Shown here: one piece after another, positions 9,469-20,079 of the stretch | Layout: each line of letters starts with the position of its first letter | Numbering within the stretch: position 1 is the first letter of the stretch | Assembly: GCA_030550455.1 (NCBI GenBank) | Contig: JAUQPH010000003.1 | Coordinates: 121,080 to 185,079 of the forward strand | DNA from: Thermoproteota archaeon | GTDB lineage: Archaea > Thermoproteota > Thermoprotei_A > Sulfolobales > NBVN01 | DNA: 64,000 nt | Reading direction: 5' to 3' | Made by a program: the position numbers and the translations under genes | The notes under the pieces: model-generated | Told to the model about the DNA's origin: nothing | Database searches by the model: none | The model's input: the letters and a program-made list of their open reading frames with translations, nothing else

Positions 9469-10110
9469 TTGAGCCTTAAGCTCGTAGTATTCGACTTAGA
9501 TGGAACACTGATCGATAGTATTGATGCTCACGCTGAGGGCTGGTCCTTCGCCATAACGCATCTAGGGCTGGCGCATGTAGGTAGGGAAGAACTGGTAGAC
9601 CTCATAGGTCTTCCAGGGAGTGAAATAGTCAAAGAGGTCCTGGGGGAGGCTGGACTAAGGCAATACCCGAGTATAAGGTGGCTAAAAGACCGACACTTTC
9701 TCGACCAAGTGGCTGTAGGTAGAGTTAGGCTGTTTCCAGACGTTATGCCATGTCTTAACTACTTGAGAGAAAGAGGTTATGCCTTAGGCTTAGCTACGTC
9801 TACTCCTAACTACGTACTCGTACCACTCCTGGAGAGGCTTGAGCTCCTCGACTACTTCGATTACACGGTGGGGGGAGATGAGGTACGTAGGGGTAAGCCT
9901 AACCCAGACATATTCATTAGAGTTGTAGAAAAAGCGGGCGTTAGACCTAGTGACACCGCTGTGATCGGCGATACAGTGTACGACACTGTTCCAGCAAGAA
10001 GTGCTGGAATGTTCTCTATTCTCGTCGCTAGGAAGAGGGAGGTTAGAGCTCGCAATTTCGATGCGGATGTGATCATTAAAAACCTACTAGACTTGAGATT
10101 GCTGCTCTAG
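9469..10110 (+). CDS. HAD-superfamily hydrolase (phosphatase-like)
   Basis: VVFDLDGTLIDS, STPNYV, GKPNPDIF, VIGDTVYD. Confidence 0.9.
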   Translation: MSLKLVVFDLDGTLIDSIDAHAEGWSFAITHLGLAHVGREELVDLIGLPGSEIVKEVLGEAGLRQYPSIRWLKDRHFLDQVAVGRVRLFPDVMPCLNYLRERGYALGLATSTPNYVLVPLLERLELLDYFDYTVGGDEVRRGKPNPDIFIRVVEKAGVRPSDTAVIGDTVYDTVPARSAGMFSILVARKREVRARNFDADVIIKNLLDLRLLL

Positions 10111-10124
10111 TCTTGGTGAGCTGA

Positions 10125-11333
10125 ATGTCTAGAGAGATGGCGCTGACTGCTTTAATGGCTTTGGTTATAGCTGAGCTACTTCTTTACTATCTAAGTAGGA
10201 ACTCTCAGAGCTTTAAAGAGAAGCTATCTAAGCTCAAGCTGATCGTGGAACCAGGTGTTTTGATGGTGGACTTAGGTAAGAGAGTTAAGCCTCGGTCGGC
10301 TGGAGAGCACGTAAGGTACTCCCTACTAGTGCTATCCGTCGTTAGCCTAGTGATCTCTCTTTACATGTTCTATAGTACTATAGCGAGCTATATGATGGAG
10401 TTGTTCTCGTCTTTAAGTAGTGGAGGTCCCGCACCGCAGTCTCCAATGGTACCGGTAATTCCCGGTATCACACTAGGACTAGATATCCTCATCCCACTAC
10501 TGATATCAGTAGGTATGGGCTTGGTTGCCCACGAGTTATTCCACATGCTTACGGCAATAATCAATGGAATTCCGGTGGAGAGCTGGGGGGTGGGAATAGC
10601 GCTGATCTTCCCGGTAGCTTACGTAAGGGTAAGCGAGGTAGAATTCTCTCACTCTAAGCTTAATGCTAAAGTATCCGTACTATGTGCGGGCATTATGGCT
10701 AATCTAGCCTTAGGACTTGTATCTCTGGGTTTCTTGGGATTAGTAGCGCAACCTTTGACTACGTACCTAGAGGGTCCACATATGCTGATACTCGGAGTAG
10801 AACCAAACATGCCGGCCGGTCGCGTAGGCATGAAAACTCCAGCTATACTCGAAGATATCAACGGCACTGCGATTGACTCCCTAGATAAGCTTAGGAAAGT
10901 CTTGAACACCACTCCTAGTGAGACAGCTGTATTTAAGTTCAGAATAAGAGCCTTAGTCGAAGTTGGGTTTTGCGGATACTATAGAGCTTCGGAGGAGGTT
11001 AGTGAGTACTTAGTGCTTAGAAGTAGTGAAGATGTAGAAAAATACGGCTACAGGGTCGGGGTTGTAGTTGCTCCAAGCGCCTACGTCTACTCAAGCGAGA
11101 CTCCGACCTACTTGCTGTACTCTAGCTGTCAGCTCCAGTTACTCTACATAGTAAACGTGTCGCTAGCTATCATAAACTCTGCTCCCCTAATAGTAACTGA
11201 CGGAGGTAGACTTATCTCGGAGCTTCTTAAGAAGGTACGCGCAGAAAAGCTGGACAGAGTTATTCAGTGGACTACTATAGTGCTGACAGCGCTCATAGTT
11301 TCTATAGGACTAGTTCAATCTCTATATAGGTAG
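10125..11333 (+). CDS. M50 site-2-protease-type intramembrane metalloprotease with PDZ-like insert
   Basis: HELFH (HExxH) in a TM segment, PDZ-like GVEPNMPAGRVGMKTPAILEDINGTAIDSLDKLRKVL, C-terminal NSAPLIVTDGGR motif. Confidence 0.85.
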   Translation: MSREMALTALMALVIAELLLYYLSRNSQSFKEKLSKLKLIVEPGVLMVDLGKRVKPRSAGEHVRYSLLVLSVVSLVISLYMFYSTIASYMMELFSSLSSGGPAPQSPMVPVIPGITLGLDILIPLLISVGMGLVAHELFHMLTAIINGIPVESWGVGIALIFPVAYVRVSEVEFSHSKLNAKVSVLCAGIMANLALGLVSLGFLGLVAQPLTTYLEGPHMLILGVEPNMPAGRVGMKTPAILEDINGTAIDSLDKLRKVLNTTPSETAVFKFRIRALVEVGFCGYYRASEEVSEYLVLRSSEDVEKYGYRVGVVVAPSAYVYSSETPTYLLYSSCQLQLLYIVNVSLAIINSAPLIVTDGGRLISELLKKVRAEKLDRVIQWTTIVLTALIVSIGLVQSLYR

Positions 11334-11346
11334 TCTCCAAGCAGGC

Positions 11347-12147
11347 TTAGTCGCTCTCTTCTTTCTTCAGCCTGTAGTAGACTCTTCCCTCTTTTTTAAA
11401 CTGCTCTACGTAGCCCATGGACACGAGTCTCCTTATTCTCCTATAAAACGTTGCTTTAGACATATCAGTAATCTTTATTAGTTCTTGAGGCGTCATGGGG
11501 CCTGACTTAAGTGCGGTTATTATCGCTCTATCTCGCTCATCGAGAGCTTCCAGTTTTTCGACTTCTCTCCTCCGCTTTGCGTATAGACGGTATGCTATAA
11601 ACCCTATACCGCCGGTAGCACCTACTCCGAGCGCTATCCACACCCAATCAAGCCATGCTATGCTGCTAGCTCTCACCTCTACGAAGATGTAAACCAATCT
11701 AACCTCACCTTCTGAGAACACTAGCTCGTAGCGCTCATCAGTTTTTCGAAGATGGGTGATATTAGATACTTCTATAATTAACGTATTCGATGGTAAGTAG
11801 AGTGTTAGAACTGTGTAAGGATTATAGAATTCCGCTACGTACTCTCCGTTTACGTTCTTAAACAGCTCGGTGATATACGTTATTGTGATGTTTGCTGGAG
11901 CGATAAGGCTTAGAACTTCGAGGTACCCACTTCGGTAGCTTACGTAAGCGCCCTGGGAAGTATTTACTATAGCTAATAGGTTTCCAAGAACCGGTACCTC
12001 TGTATATTCCGTTGTAACGAACACGTTTACAGTAACCGTTGCCAACACGCCCTGAATGTAGCCGGTAGCATTAAGCGATGAACTAAAACCGGTGACTAGT
12101 GTCGTCGAGAGTAATGCGAGTACTAAGCATAATGGTAAGCTCGGCAA
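11347..12147 (-). CDS. Membrane-anchored winged-helix transcriptional regulator (signal peptide, external domain, TM, cytosolic wHTH)
   Basis: WVWIALGVGATGGIGFIAYRLYAKRRRE TM followed by TPQELIKITDMSKATFYRRIRRLVSMGYVEQFKKEGRVYYRL wHTH. Confidence 0.75.
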   Translation of the reverse strand: MPSLPLCLVLALLSTTLVTGFSSSLNATGYIQGVLATVTVNVFVTTEYTEVPVLGNLLAIVNTSQGAYVSYRSGYLEVLSLIAPANITITYITELFKNVNGEYVAEFYNPYTVLTLYLPSNTLIIEVSNITHLRKTDERYELVFSEGEVRLVYIFVEVRASSIAWLDWVWIALGVGATGGIGFIAYRLYAKRRREVEKLEALDERDRAIITALKSGPMTPQELIKITDMSKATFYRRIRRLVSMGYVEQFKKEGRVYYRLKKEESD

Positions 12148-12215
12148 CTACTTTCCCTAGAGTTCTAAATTACGTGCTTAAAAAGAAGGTGTTCGTTAGA
12201 GCTTGGCGTAAACGC

Positions 12216-12554
12216 TTAACAGATCTTAGCTCCGGGCTTCACTGGCTCCGCAACAGTTACTAGAACGGGTTTAGTAAGTTCCTCGCATGTTGCTAGTATC
12301 ATTCCCTGAGAAATGTAACCCATTATCTTCTTTGGTTTAAGGTTTGCTACTACGACGACGTACTTACCCTCAAGCTCCTCCGGGTTGTACCACTCAGCTA
12401 TTCCAGCTACCACCTGCCTCTCTTCTTTACCGATGTCTACTACTAACTTGAGTAACTTTCTCGAGCCTGGGATTCTTTCAGCTTTCTTGATTTTTCCGAC
12501 TCTGAGATCTACTTTTGAAAATTCTTCGAACTCTATTTCTCTGCTCTCACTCAC
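12216..12554 (-). CDS. metG-like: tRNA-binding domain protein (MetRS beta-subunit-like)
   Basis: [35 protein letters not shown]/Trbp111 OB-fold. Confidence 0.9.
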   Translation of the reverse strand: MSESREIEFEEFSKVDLRVGKIKKAERIPGSRKLLKLVVDIGKEERQVVAGIAEWYNPEELEGKYVVVVANLKPKKIMGYISQGMILATCEELTKPVLVTVAEPVKPGAKIC

Positions 12555-13675
12555 TTGATGACCCTCTTAGATATCGATAACGCCCACTCAGAAGTTATCT
12601 TAGACGAGAATAGGGCTGTGAGTTTAGAGGCGTTCACTAGGTCAGCTAGATGAATTACTTCAACTGGTGAGTGTATGTACCTGGAGGGTATAGAGACCGT
12701 GGCAGCTGGAACTCCTTCTTTGTTTAAAGCGATGATTGACGCATCTGTAGTTCCCCCAGGTGCTACCTCCACTTGGTGAGGTATGTTGTATTGTCTAGCT
12801 ATCTCTATCAACTTATCTCTAACAGCAGGATGAGCTATGAGTCCAGTAGCAGCTCTCCCATCTACGACTTTGATTGCTGGTCCCTTTCCAAGCTGCGTTA
12901 TCCATTCTTGTTCTGGAACACCAGCTACGTCACTAGCTATAGTGACATCAAGCGCTATCGCTACATCTGGAGTAATTGAGTAAGCAGCAACTCTAGCGCC
13001 TTTAAGACCTACCTCCTCTTGAACTGTAGCGACAGCGTAAACGTCGACTTCGTTGCCATCTATAGCCTTGAATCCCTCTATGGTTGCTACTACACCCACT
13101 CTATCGTCTAAAGCCTTTCCAGTTACAACATCGGATGAGCCGCCGACGATTGCGAGGTCTCTATCAAACACAGCTATGGTCCCTACTGTCACACCCATCT
13201 TCTCTGCCTCATCCTTACTCGAGACCCCTATATCGATGTACATATCCTTAATTTCTGGAACCTGCTTGAGTTCCTCCGGTTTCATAATATGCGGAGGTTT
13301 ACTACCGATAACACCACGTATAACTCTCCCATCTCTCGTCTTAATCAATACTCTCTGACCTAGGAGAGTCCTCTCGGATACTCCCCCTATAGGTTGAAAC
13401 CTTATAAACCCTCTCTGGTCTATATGACTCACGATTAGGCCTATCTCGTCCATATGACCAGCTAACATTAGCCTACCGCTTCCCCTAGAGCCTTTCTTAA
13501 CAGCTATTACGTTACCGAGTGAGTCAACCCAGAGGGAATCTGCATGCGGCTTAAGTTCCTCAATAACTACATCTCTAACTGAGTCCTCGAAGCCTGATGG
13601 ACCAACAGTTTCGGAAAGCTTTTTAAGTAGCGAGTAGACCTGGTCTTTAGTTATCTCATACATAGATAGACCCAC
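12551..13675 (-). CDS. M42-family (deblocking) aminopeptidase
   Basis: [41 protein letters not shown]. Confidence 0.9.
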   Translation of the reverse strand: MGLSMYEITKDQVYSLLKKLSETVGPSGFEDSVRDVVIEELKPHADSLWVDSLGNVIAVKKGSRGSGRLMLAGHMDEIGLIVSHIDQRGFIRFQPIGGVSERTLLGQRVLIKTRDGRVIRGVIGSKPPHIMKPEELKQVPEIKDMYIDIGVSSKDEAEKMGVTVGTIAVFDRDLAIVGGSSDVVTGKALDDRVGVVATIEGFKAIDGNEVDVYAVATVQEEVGLKGARVAAYSITPDVAIALDVTIASDVAGVPEQEWITQLGKGPAIKVVDGRAATGLIAHPAVRDKLIEIARQYNIPHQVEVAPGGTTDASIIALNKEGVPAATVSIPSRYIHSPVEVIHLADLVNASKLTALFSSKITSEWALSISKRVIK

Positions 13676-13792
13676 TGTATATATATGCGAAAAAGTAAAA
13701 AAGAAAGCTGTTATTAACTCAACTGAAGAACTTCTTATTGTGAGAACATCGAAGTAATCCCGATAGCGTTCGACAGTCTTGGAGTCAGGTCT

Positions 13793-14605
13793 ATGGCTAC
13801 TGTTGTGAAGACTAAGAACGCTAAGATAATCATTGACCCCTCAGCCGCGTTAGCTCCTGTTAGGTTCGGTCTCCCCCCACATCAGCTAGAGCTAGAGTCA
13901 CTAAAGGAATATACCTCAAAGATAGGGGCTGAGCTAGCTGATTCAGATGTAGTGGTTGTAACTCATTACCACTACGATCACCACGACCCGGGCTTCAGGA
14001 TCCCTACCGATCTATACGCATCTAAGCTCGTCTTGGTTAAAGATCCCGCAAAAAACATTAACTTTTCTCAAAGGATTAGGGCCTCGAAGTTTCTAAAGAA
14101 GCTTAAAGCTGTTGAAGCTAAAGTGCAGGTGGTCGACGGACAAGTCGTTCAGCTAGGTGATGTAAAATTGATCTTCTCCGCACCCGTTCCCCACGGTAAT
14201 AGCACTAGGCTAGGGTATGTCCTCATGGTTAGAATAGAAGAAGGAGAGGAAGTAGTTAGTTACTCATCAGATGTCGAAGGACCTTTAGAGGAGTACGTTA
14301 TCGACTTCATGTGTGGTTCTAGAGTAGCTATAGTAGACGGTCCACCAACGTACTTAGTCGGTAGAGCGTATATGAAGGAAGATATAGATAGAGCTAAAAG
14401 AAACTTAGCTACTCTATCCAAGTGTGTTGAAGTACTCATAGTAGATCACCATCTTATGAGAGACCTAAGTTGCTCGGAGTTTCTTAAAGAGATATCGACA
14501 CTATCCAATAGAGTACCTATCTCGGCCGCAGAGTTCTTAGGACTGAAACCTAACCTCCTTGAGGCTAGAAGAAGGGAACTCTATGGTGTTGCCGAAGAAG
14601 AGTAG
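13793..14605 (+). CDS. UPF0282-type metallo-beta-lactamase-fold hydrolase
   Basis: VVVTHYHYDHHDPG metal motif. Confidence 0.85.
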   Translation: MATVVKTKNAKIIIDPSAALAPVRFGLPPHQLELESLKEYTSKIGAELADSDVVVVTHYHYDHHDPGFRIPTDLYASKLVLVKDPAKNINFSQRIRASKFLKKLKAVEAKVQVVDGQVVQLGDVKLIFSAPVPHGNSTRLGYVLMVRIEEGEEVVSYSSDVEGPLEEYVIDFMCGSRVAIVDGPPTYLVGRAYMKEDIDRAKRNLATLSKCVEVLIVDHHLMRDLSCSEFLKEISTLSNRVPISAAEFLGLKPNLLEARRRELYGVAEEE

Positions 14606-15377
14606 AGATCCTGTATCCATAGCTTTGTCGATTGAGGAGAAGGTTGCTTCTAGGTCTCTACATGGTAAACCTCTTAGAAGATACTACGGTTTCTCGCACG
14701 GAAGTTGGTATGGTGGTTCATTCGCTGGTTACACCATCGGGTGCAATCTCAACTGCGCTTTCTGTTGGGCGTGGTTTAAGAACAGATTTGACCTCGGGAT
14801 TTATCTAACCCCAGAGGAAGTAGCTAGAAGACTAGTCTACGGTGCTATAAAAACCAATGCGAAAGTAGTAAGGATCTCCGGTGGTGAACCTACTATATGT
14901 ATCGACCATTTGCTGGACGTCTTGAAAGAGTTCTCTAGGAGATCGACCAAGATCCGGCTAGTTATTGAGACAAACGGAGTCCTGCTAGGACATAGTGGTA
15001 GCCTAGCTAGTGAACTAGGAGAGTTCAGTGAAAAGAATATCTCCGTAAGGGTGTCGCTAAAGGGTGCTGACTCGGACACTTTTAGTAAGCTTACCGGAGC
15101 CCCAAGGGAGTACTTTACCTACCAACTTAACTCTATTGAGAACTTAATTAAGGCTGGGTTCACTCCCGGCAGAACCCTCTTAGTAGCAGTTATGTCCTCA
15201 TTCAATAAGCCGCGCGAAATAGCTGAGCTTATCTACGAACTGTCCAAGATAGACTATGAAATACCTAAGACAGTTGAGCTAGAGATCGTAAAACTGTATA
15301 AAAACGTAAGAAAGAAGCTTGATTCGGTAAACCTGCGACCCTTTACATACATTGAGCCCGATTCTTCTCGTTCATAG
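14559..15377 (+). CDS. Radical SAM protein (true start may be 14583)
   Basis: GYTIGCNLNCAFCWAW (CxxxCxxC), RISGGEPTI, IETNG. Confidence 0.85.
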   Translation: MRLEEGNSMVLPKKSRDPVSIALSIEEKVASRSLHGKPLRRYYGFSHGSWYGGSFAGYTIGCNLNCAFCWAWFKNRFDLGIYLTPEEVARRLVYGAIKTNAKVVRISGGEPTICIDHLLDVLKEFSRRSTKIRLVIETNGVLLGHSGSLASELGEFSEKNISVRVSLKGADSDTFSKLTGAPREYFTYQLNSIENLIKAGFTPGRTLLVAVMSSFNKPREIAELIYELSKIDYEIPKTVELEIVKLYKNVRKKLDSVNLRPFTYIEPDSSRS

Positions 15378-15591
15378 CTTATCAGCTAATTATCGTTTTT
15401 AACTATTAGCTCTTGTGTTAGTGATATTTCAAACGTTACTAGAGGGCGAACTACCTTACTACTCTATTCTTTAGTAACTCCTTGTAACGATAAAAGAATA
15501 ATGCGAACTAAGTAATACATCTCGCAATTATGTATATAACAGTAGCTCCCAAGCTTTTTTTGTTTGTTAGGAATGTGAATGTGGGAGTGGT

Positions 15592-15915
15592 ATGAGTGAA
15601 GTTAGGAGAGTGCTTAAAACTCAAGACAATAAATACGACGCCTTCCTATCCATAGTTTTAGGAGAGAAGAGATTCTACATGGTAGTAACCGGCTTAACTA
15701 GGGCTCCGAAAGTAGTGAAGGTATCAGAGACCGGGGCTACAGTTAGGCTAGAGCTGCTAGACCAGTTCGACCACGGATTCCTCACGTGTGTGCTAGAACG
15801 TGGACACTTTGAGGAGGAGTTTACTAGTGTTAAGTGTACCCCCGGTAACGTTTGGATAATAAGCGAAGACACTATTTTAAGACATAGACAATGCCCTGAG
15901 CCCTCGTCCAATTAG
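15592..15915 (+). CDS. Hypothetical protein
   Basis: Own ORF immediately upstream of the GTPase gene; no family recognised. Confidence 0.5.
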   Translation: MSEVRRVLKTQDNKYDAFLSIVLGEKRFYMVVTGLTRAPKVVKVSETGATVRLELLDQFDHGFLTCVLERGHFEEEFTSVKCTPGNVWIISEDTILRHRQCPEPSSN

Positions 15916-15924
15916 GTAGCTTAG

Positions 15925-16722
15925 ATGAGGTTTGCGAGCTGGAGGTTAGTTAGGGAGCTCTTAGAACTATCCGATGTTGCTCTCGAGCTCACGGACTCTC
16001 GAGATCCGCTCAATACTAGGAGTGTGAAGCTTGAAAAGACGGCATCTTGGCTAGGTAAACCTCTCATTATAGTCATCAACAAGGCCGACCTCGTACCTCG
16101 TAATATATGTGAAGAATGGAAGAACTTCTTTAAGGTAAAACTAGGATACGAAGCTGTCTATATATCAGCACGGGATAGATTGGGGACTATGGTCTTAAGG
16201 CGGACGATAAAGAGGGTTGTCAAGGAGTCAGCTGGAGAGAAAGAGAGGATAGTGGTATCCGTTTTCGGTCTACCTAAAGTCGGTAAGTCGACTCTAGTAA
16301 ACGCCCTTAAAGGAAGGCATTCAACACCTACTTCTCCGTACCCCGGCTACCCTGGCTACACCTTTAAGTCTAGGCTGTTCTACGTAGGTGGAGGTATCTA
16401 CCTCATTGACACTCCAGGTGTCATCCCACCTGAGGTAGGTGACGTAGAAGCAGTTATAAGATCGAAACCCGTAGACGAGCTCCCGAATCCGGAAAAAGTA
16501 GCCGTGAGCTTGATCCAAAAAATCCTAAGGTATAACAAAAAAGCCTTCTTAGATGCGTATGGAATAGAGTCTGAAGACCCAAATGAAATAGTAGTTGAAG
16601 TAGCTAAGTTGAGAGGGTGGATAAAGAAGGGAGAGTTCGATATATACGAGGCCTCTAAGGCGATCATTAGGGACTATTTAGACGGTAGAATAGTGTACTA
16701 CTACAGTCCGACAGCTCAGTAG
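15925..16722 (+). CDS. Circularly permuted YlqF/RbgA-like GTPase
   Basis: G4 (INKADLVP) precedes G1 (GLPKVGKSTLVNAL) and G3 (DTPGV). Confidence 0.9.
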   Translation: MRFASWRLVRELLELSDVALELTDSRDPLNTRSVKLEKTASWLGKPLIIVINKADLVPRNICEEWKNFFKVKLGYEAVYISARDRLGTMVLRRTIKRVVKESAGEKERIVVSVFGLPKVGKSTLVNALKGRHSTPTSPYPGYPGYTFKSRLFYVGGGIYLIDTPGVIPPEVGDVEAVIRSKPVDELPNPEKVAVSLIQKILRYNKKAFLDAYGIESEDPNEIVVEVAKLRGWIKKGEFDIYEASKAIIRDYLDGRIVYYYSPTAQ

Positions 16723-16889
16723 TGAGAACAGGCTGGAATTTAGGACCTCGATACTGAGGTGGAGAAGCGCGTGGTATAAGCATCTAACTAGAGTTTCTAT
16801 CGAGTGGTTCGTTTTCCCTACATGAACATCACTCTTTCGTAATCGCATGTTAAAATATTTCCTGCTTCACCTTATGCATAAGGAATAGC

Positions 16890-18065
16890 ATGGGACATCT
16901 CGATTACGATGCTTTGCTACTTGAGTCTCTGCGTAGAGTGTATGGAGAAAGCGTAAGTGTGTTTTTAGAGAGCATAAAAGCTCCTGGTCAAAGACTCTAT
17001 GTTCGAGTGAATACACTAAGGGTAGAGCCGGGGGAGCTTCTAGATAGATTAAAGGATAGGGGTGTAGAGGCGTACCCAGATGAAGAACTACCTGAGGCGA
17101 TATACTTTAGAATTTACGGACCCTTCAAGGTTAACGTTGTAGAAAAAGTAGTCGTAGTATCTAAGGAAGCTGCCGAAGCTGTAGCTCTAGGTGCCGATCT
17201 CTACGCCCCCGGAGTCTTGAAGTGTTATCACAACGTGAGAAGAGGTAATGAAGTAACTATTGTCACGAGATCCGGAATCCCAGTTGGAGAAGGAGTAGTT
17301 GTTAGCGACTGCCACGAGGCTATTAAGAGAAGAAAAGGCTTGGTAGTGAGGACTACAAACTCGCTTTATAAAGCTATTAGAGTTAGAGAGCTACCAGAGT
17401 TTAATGAGGGACTAATCTACCCTCAAAGCCTACCGGCAATGTACGTGGCTCGACAGCTAGACCTAAAGCCCGGAGAGCTCATCGTCGACCTATGTGCTTC
17501 ACCAGGAGGGAAAACTGGTCACGTAATAGAGCTCTCCGGTGGCAGTGTTACAGTGATAGCTTTCGATAGGTCTAAAGGCAAGGTAGAAAGAATGAAGGAA
17601 GAGCTCTCCAGGCTAGGTCACCTTCCCTTCGTAGAAGCGTGGGTTTCCGACTCTAGGTACGCACCCGAGGATTTCCCGTGGCTAAGACCGGATAAAGTAA
17701 TAGTTGACCCACCTTGTTCTGCCTTAGGGGTTAGACCTAAGATAGAAGATAGTAAGACCTACAGAGATGTTTTAGCCTTAAAGGAATACCAGTTACAGTT
17801 CTTGAGAGCCGCTTACAAATTAGTAAAACCAGGTGGAATCGTAGTGTACTCTACTTGTACTGTGACAATAGAGGAAAACGAGGAGGTAATAACGCAAATA
17901 TTGGAGGAGAGTAAGTGCCTAGACGTTGGCGAAGTTAGAATAGATAGAGCTACTACGGGAGTCTATGGACCTTATAAGAGTAGCTTTGCTCGCTTTCATC
18001 CGCACGTCCACGGTACTCCTGGGTACTTTATAGCTAAGCTGTATAAAAAACGCGATTGCTACTAA
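16890..18065 (+). CDS. NOL1/NOP2/Sun-type RNA cytosine-C5 methyltransferase with PUA domain
   Basis: DLCASPGGKTGHVIEL, VDPPCSALG, YSTCTVTIEENE. Confidence 0.95.
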   Translation: MGHLDYDALLLESLRRVYGESVSVFLESIKAPGQRLYVRVNTLRVEPGELLDRLKDRGVEAYPDEELPEAIYFRIYGPFKVNVVEKVVVVSKEAAEAVALGADLYAPGVLKCYHNVRRGNEVTIVTRSGIPVGEGVVVSDCHEAIKRRKGLVVRTTNSLYKAIRVRELPEFNEGLIYPQSLPAMYVARQLDLKPGELIVDLCASPGGKTGHVIELSGGSVTVIAFDRSKGKVERMKEELSRLGHLPFVEAWVSDSRYAPEDFPWLRPDKVIVDPPCSALGVRPKIEDSKTYRDVLALKEYQLQFLRAAYKLVKPGGIVVYSTCTVTIEENEEVITQILEESKCLDVGEVRIDRATTGVYGPYKSSFARFHPHVHGTPGYFIAKLYKKRDCY

Positions 18066-18457
18066 CTACTCGCAGAATCTAGCGTAAAAGCTATAACGCT
18101 TTACTGCCCTCAATCTTACCTTGTTAGGTTCATCAACACTCAAACTCGACTCTGTAGTAGCTTACACTTCTTTTAACTATAGGACACTCGCAAGCCTACG
18201 TGTTCAACATCCTATAATAAATAGTACATGAAGCGTTTAACTATCGACATTCATATCGAGTGTGAGAAAGATTCAGAACGGCACTCACACCTTACACCAC
18301 AAAACAGTAGGTCGACCTAAAGGATTTGGTGGAGTTAGCTCTTTGTTTTTCATAAACCAGTAGCTAATCATCGCCTCAACCCTTGCGATTAATGAAGCTG
18401 ATTCAACTTCTCGCCATAGGCCTCAGAGGATATATGCCCCACTATAAGCTATTTTAG

Positions 18458-19237
18458 GTGGCGAAGCTGAGGCTAAGAACTCCATGCCACTTTCACGCTT
18501 ATAAAATATTTAGCACTGTCTTAAGTGTTATCTCTGAGAGCAAGTGTGATTGCGTTTCTTTAAGTGGTGGTATCGATACTTCAGTAGTGGCCGTCGCAGC
18601 TAGGACTGCGGGTCTTAGGCCTAGAGCTTACGTCGTGGTATACGAGGGTGGGTTGCCCAAAGACCTGCCCTACGCCGAGCACCTCTCAAGAGAGCTTGGA
18701 TTAACTCTCAAGTACGTTTTCGTTGATAGAGATGAAGCCATGCGATTGGCTAGCAGGGTTGTGGAGTGTATTGGAAAAGAGTACTTGAATTCTCACGGCG
18801 ACGGAGGGTGCATCGAGGTCAGAAACGACGTAGTGTTTTACGCTGTACTTGAGGAAGCTCTTAGAGACAAGTGCTCATGCATCCTGCTCGGTACTGGAGG
18901 TGACGAACTATTTGCTGGGTACAGCTTCATGCTCAAGCTTACTAGCACGGAGCTTGAGGAGGCCGTACACAGGATGATGAAAGGAAGGTTTCCGGAGCTT
19001 CAGGTAGCGAAGTGTGTTGGCGTAAAAGCCGTTGCTCCACTACTAGACGAGAGAGTCGTGGAGGCCGCTATTTCAGTGCCAATAGAATGCCTAAGAAGTA
19101 CAGTCAATCGTGGAAAGGAAGTCCTTAGGTATCTCCTAGAAGAGAAGGGTCTATGGGGGATAGCGGAGAGGCATAAGGTTCCAGCAGAGGAGGGTTCCGG
19201 AACGAAATCCATATGCGTCTCTACATTTGACGTGTAG
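18458..19237 (+). CDS. Asparagine synthase-like amidotransferase/ATP-PPase domain protein
   Basis: VSLSGGIDTSVVA PP-loop, LLGTGGDELFAGY. Confidence 0.8.
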   Translation: MAKLRLRTPCHFHAYKIFSTVLSVISESKCDCVSLSGGIDTSVVAVAARTAGLRPRAYVVVYEGGLPKDLPYAEHLSRELGLTLKYVFVDRDEAMRLASRVVECIGKEYLNSHGDGGCIEVRNDVVFYAVLEEALRDKCSCILLGTGGDELFAGYSFMLKLTSTELEEAVHRMMKGRFPELQVAKCVGVKAVAPLLDERVVEAAISVPIECLRSTVNRGKEVLRYLLEEKGLWGIAERHKVPAEEGSGTKSICVSTFDV

Positions 19238-19264
19238 TTTACAACCGTAGTCGAGTCACGACCT

Positions 19265-19897
19265 ATGGGTCCAGCCATGAGGGTGGCATTCGTCTCTGGT
19301 GGTAAAGACTCTTACTATGCCATGTATAGGTACGGCGGAGTAGACCTCGGAGTGATGTTAGTGTATAACTTCCCGAGGCCAAGTCCACACACTATGAACA
19401 TCGGCAAGAGCCTAGAGTCTCTACTAGCGTGTGGTGTACCGGTGATTGTCGCAAAGTTGAGCAGAGGTCGAGAGTTTGATGAAACTGTAGACCTCCTGAG
19501 GAAGATCTCTCCGAGTGTGATAGTGGCTGGTGACGTGTATATTGAGGACCACTTAAAGTACATGGAGAGACTAGCGAAGGAGGTTGGTTCTAACCTTGTC
19601 GAACCCCTCTGGGGTTATGACCCGGTGGAACTACTCTACAGAGAGATAAATGATGGTGTTAGACCTGTGGTCATAGGAGCAATAGAGAGCCTGAGAGGGT
19701 ACTTAGGAAAAGCTCTGACGATGGAGAATGTGGAGGAATTTGTCTACAACTCGAAAAATGTGGGTGTCGACCCCCTAGGGGAACATGGTGAGTACCACAC
19801 GTTAGTAGTTGATGGTCCACTTCACAAACATGAAGTTTCGTTTAGAGTTGTGGACATAGAGAATTTTGGAGCATACGTTGTCTTAAGGCTCATCTAG
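19265..19897 (+). CDS. dph6: Diphthine-ammonia ligase-like ATP-PPase
   Basis: VAFVSGGKDSYYAMY; EPLWGYDP; GEHGEYHTLVVDGP. Confidence 0.9.
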   Translation: MGPAMRVAFVSGGKDSYYAMYRYGGVDLGVMLVYNFPRPSPHTMNIGKSLESLLACGVPVIVAKLSRGREFDETVDLLRKISPSVIVAGDVYIEDHLKYMERLAKEVGSNLVEPLWGYDPVELLYREINDGVRPVVIGAIESLRGYLGKALTMENVEEFVYNSKNVGVDPLGEHGEYHTLVVDGPLHKHEVSFRVVDIENFGAYVVLRLI

Positions 19898-20045
19898 ATC
19901 AGCACAGTAAGCGTAAAAAGCTCGAACAATCAGAACAGTTAAGACCATGGTGTCAGTACGCCCGTGTAATATAGAGTTTACCGCACTTTGCCTTAGAAGC
20001 TAACTCTAGCTAGGGTCTGCGGTAACTTCGTATTTCAACACTTAT

Positions 20046-20067
20046 ATTTGGATACCCTATACATACG
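20046..20067 (-). promoter_or_regulatory. 22-nt B12-regulon candidate motif (cobT promoter)
   Basis: ATTTGGATACCCTATACATACG on +, exact reverse complement of 5570-5591; abuts TATA-like CTTATATT and precedes ATG 20080. Confidence 0.7.
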
Positions 20068-20079
20068 TTGGTCCTAAAC

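Noticed and set aside
16740-16880. Minus-strand similarity to the repeat core (GTGATG...AACGAACC) before the NSUN gene
   Set aside because: Only scattered short matches and no conserved end hairpin.
18240-18310. GTGTGAG...CTCACAC stem at about 18261-18297 as H/ACA RNA
   Set aside because: A single 7-bp stem with 17-nt loop; no pseudouridylation pocket or convincing ACA placement could be defined.
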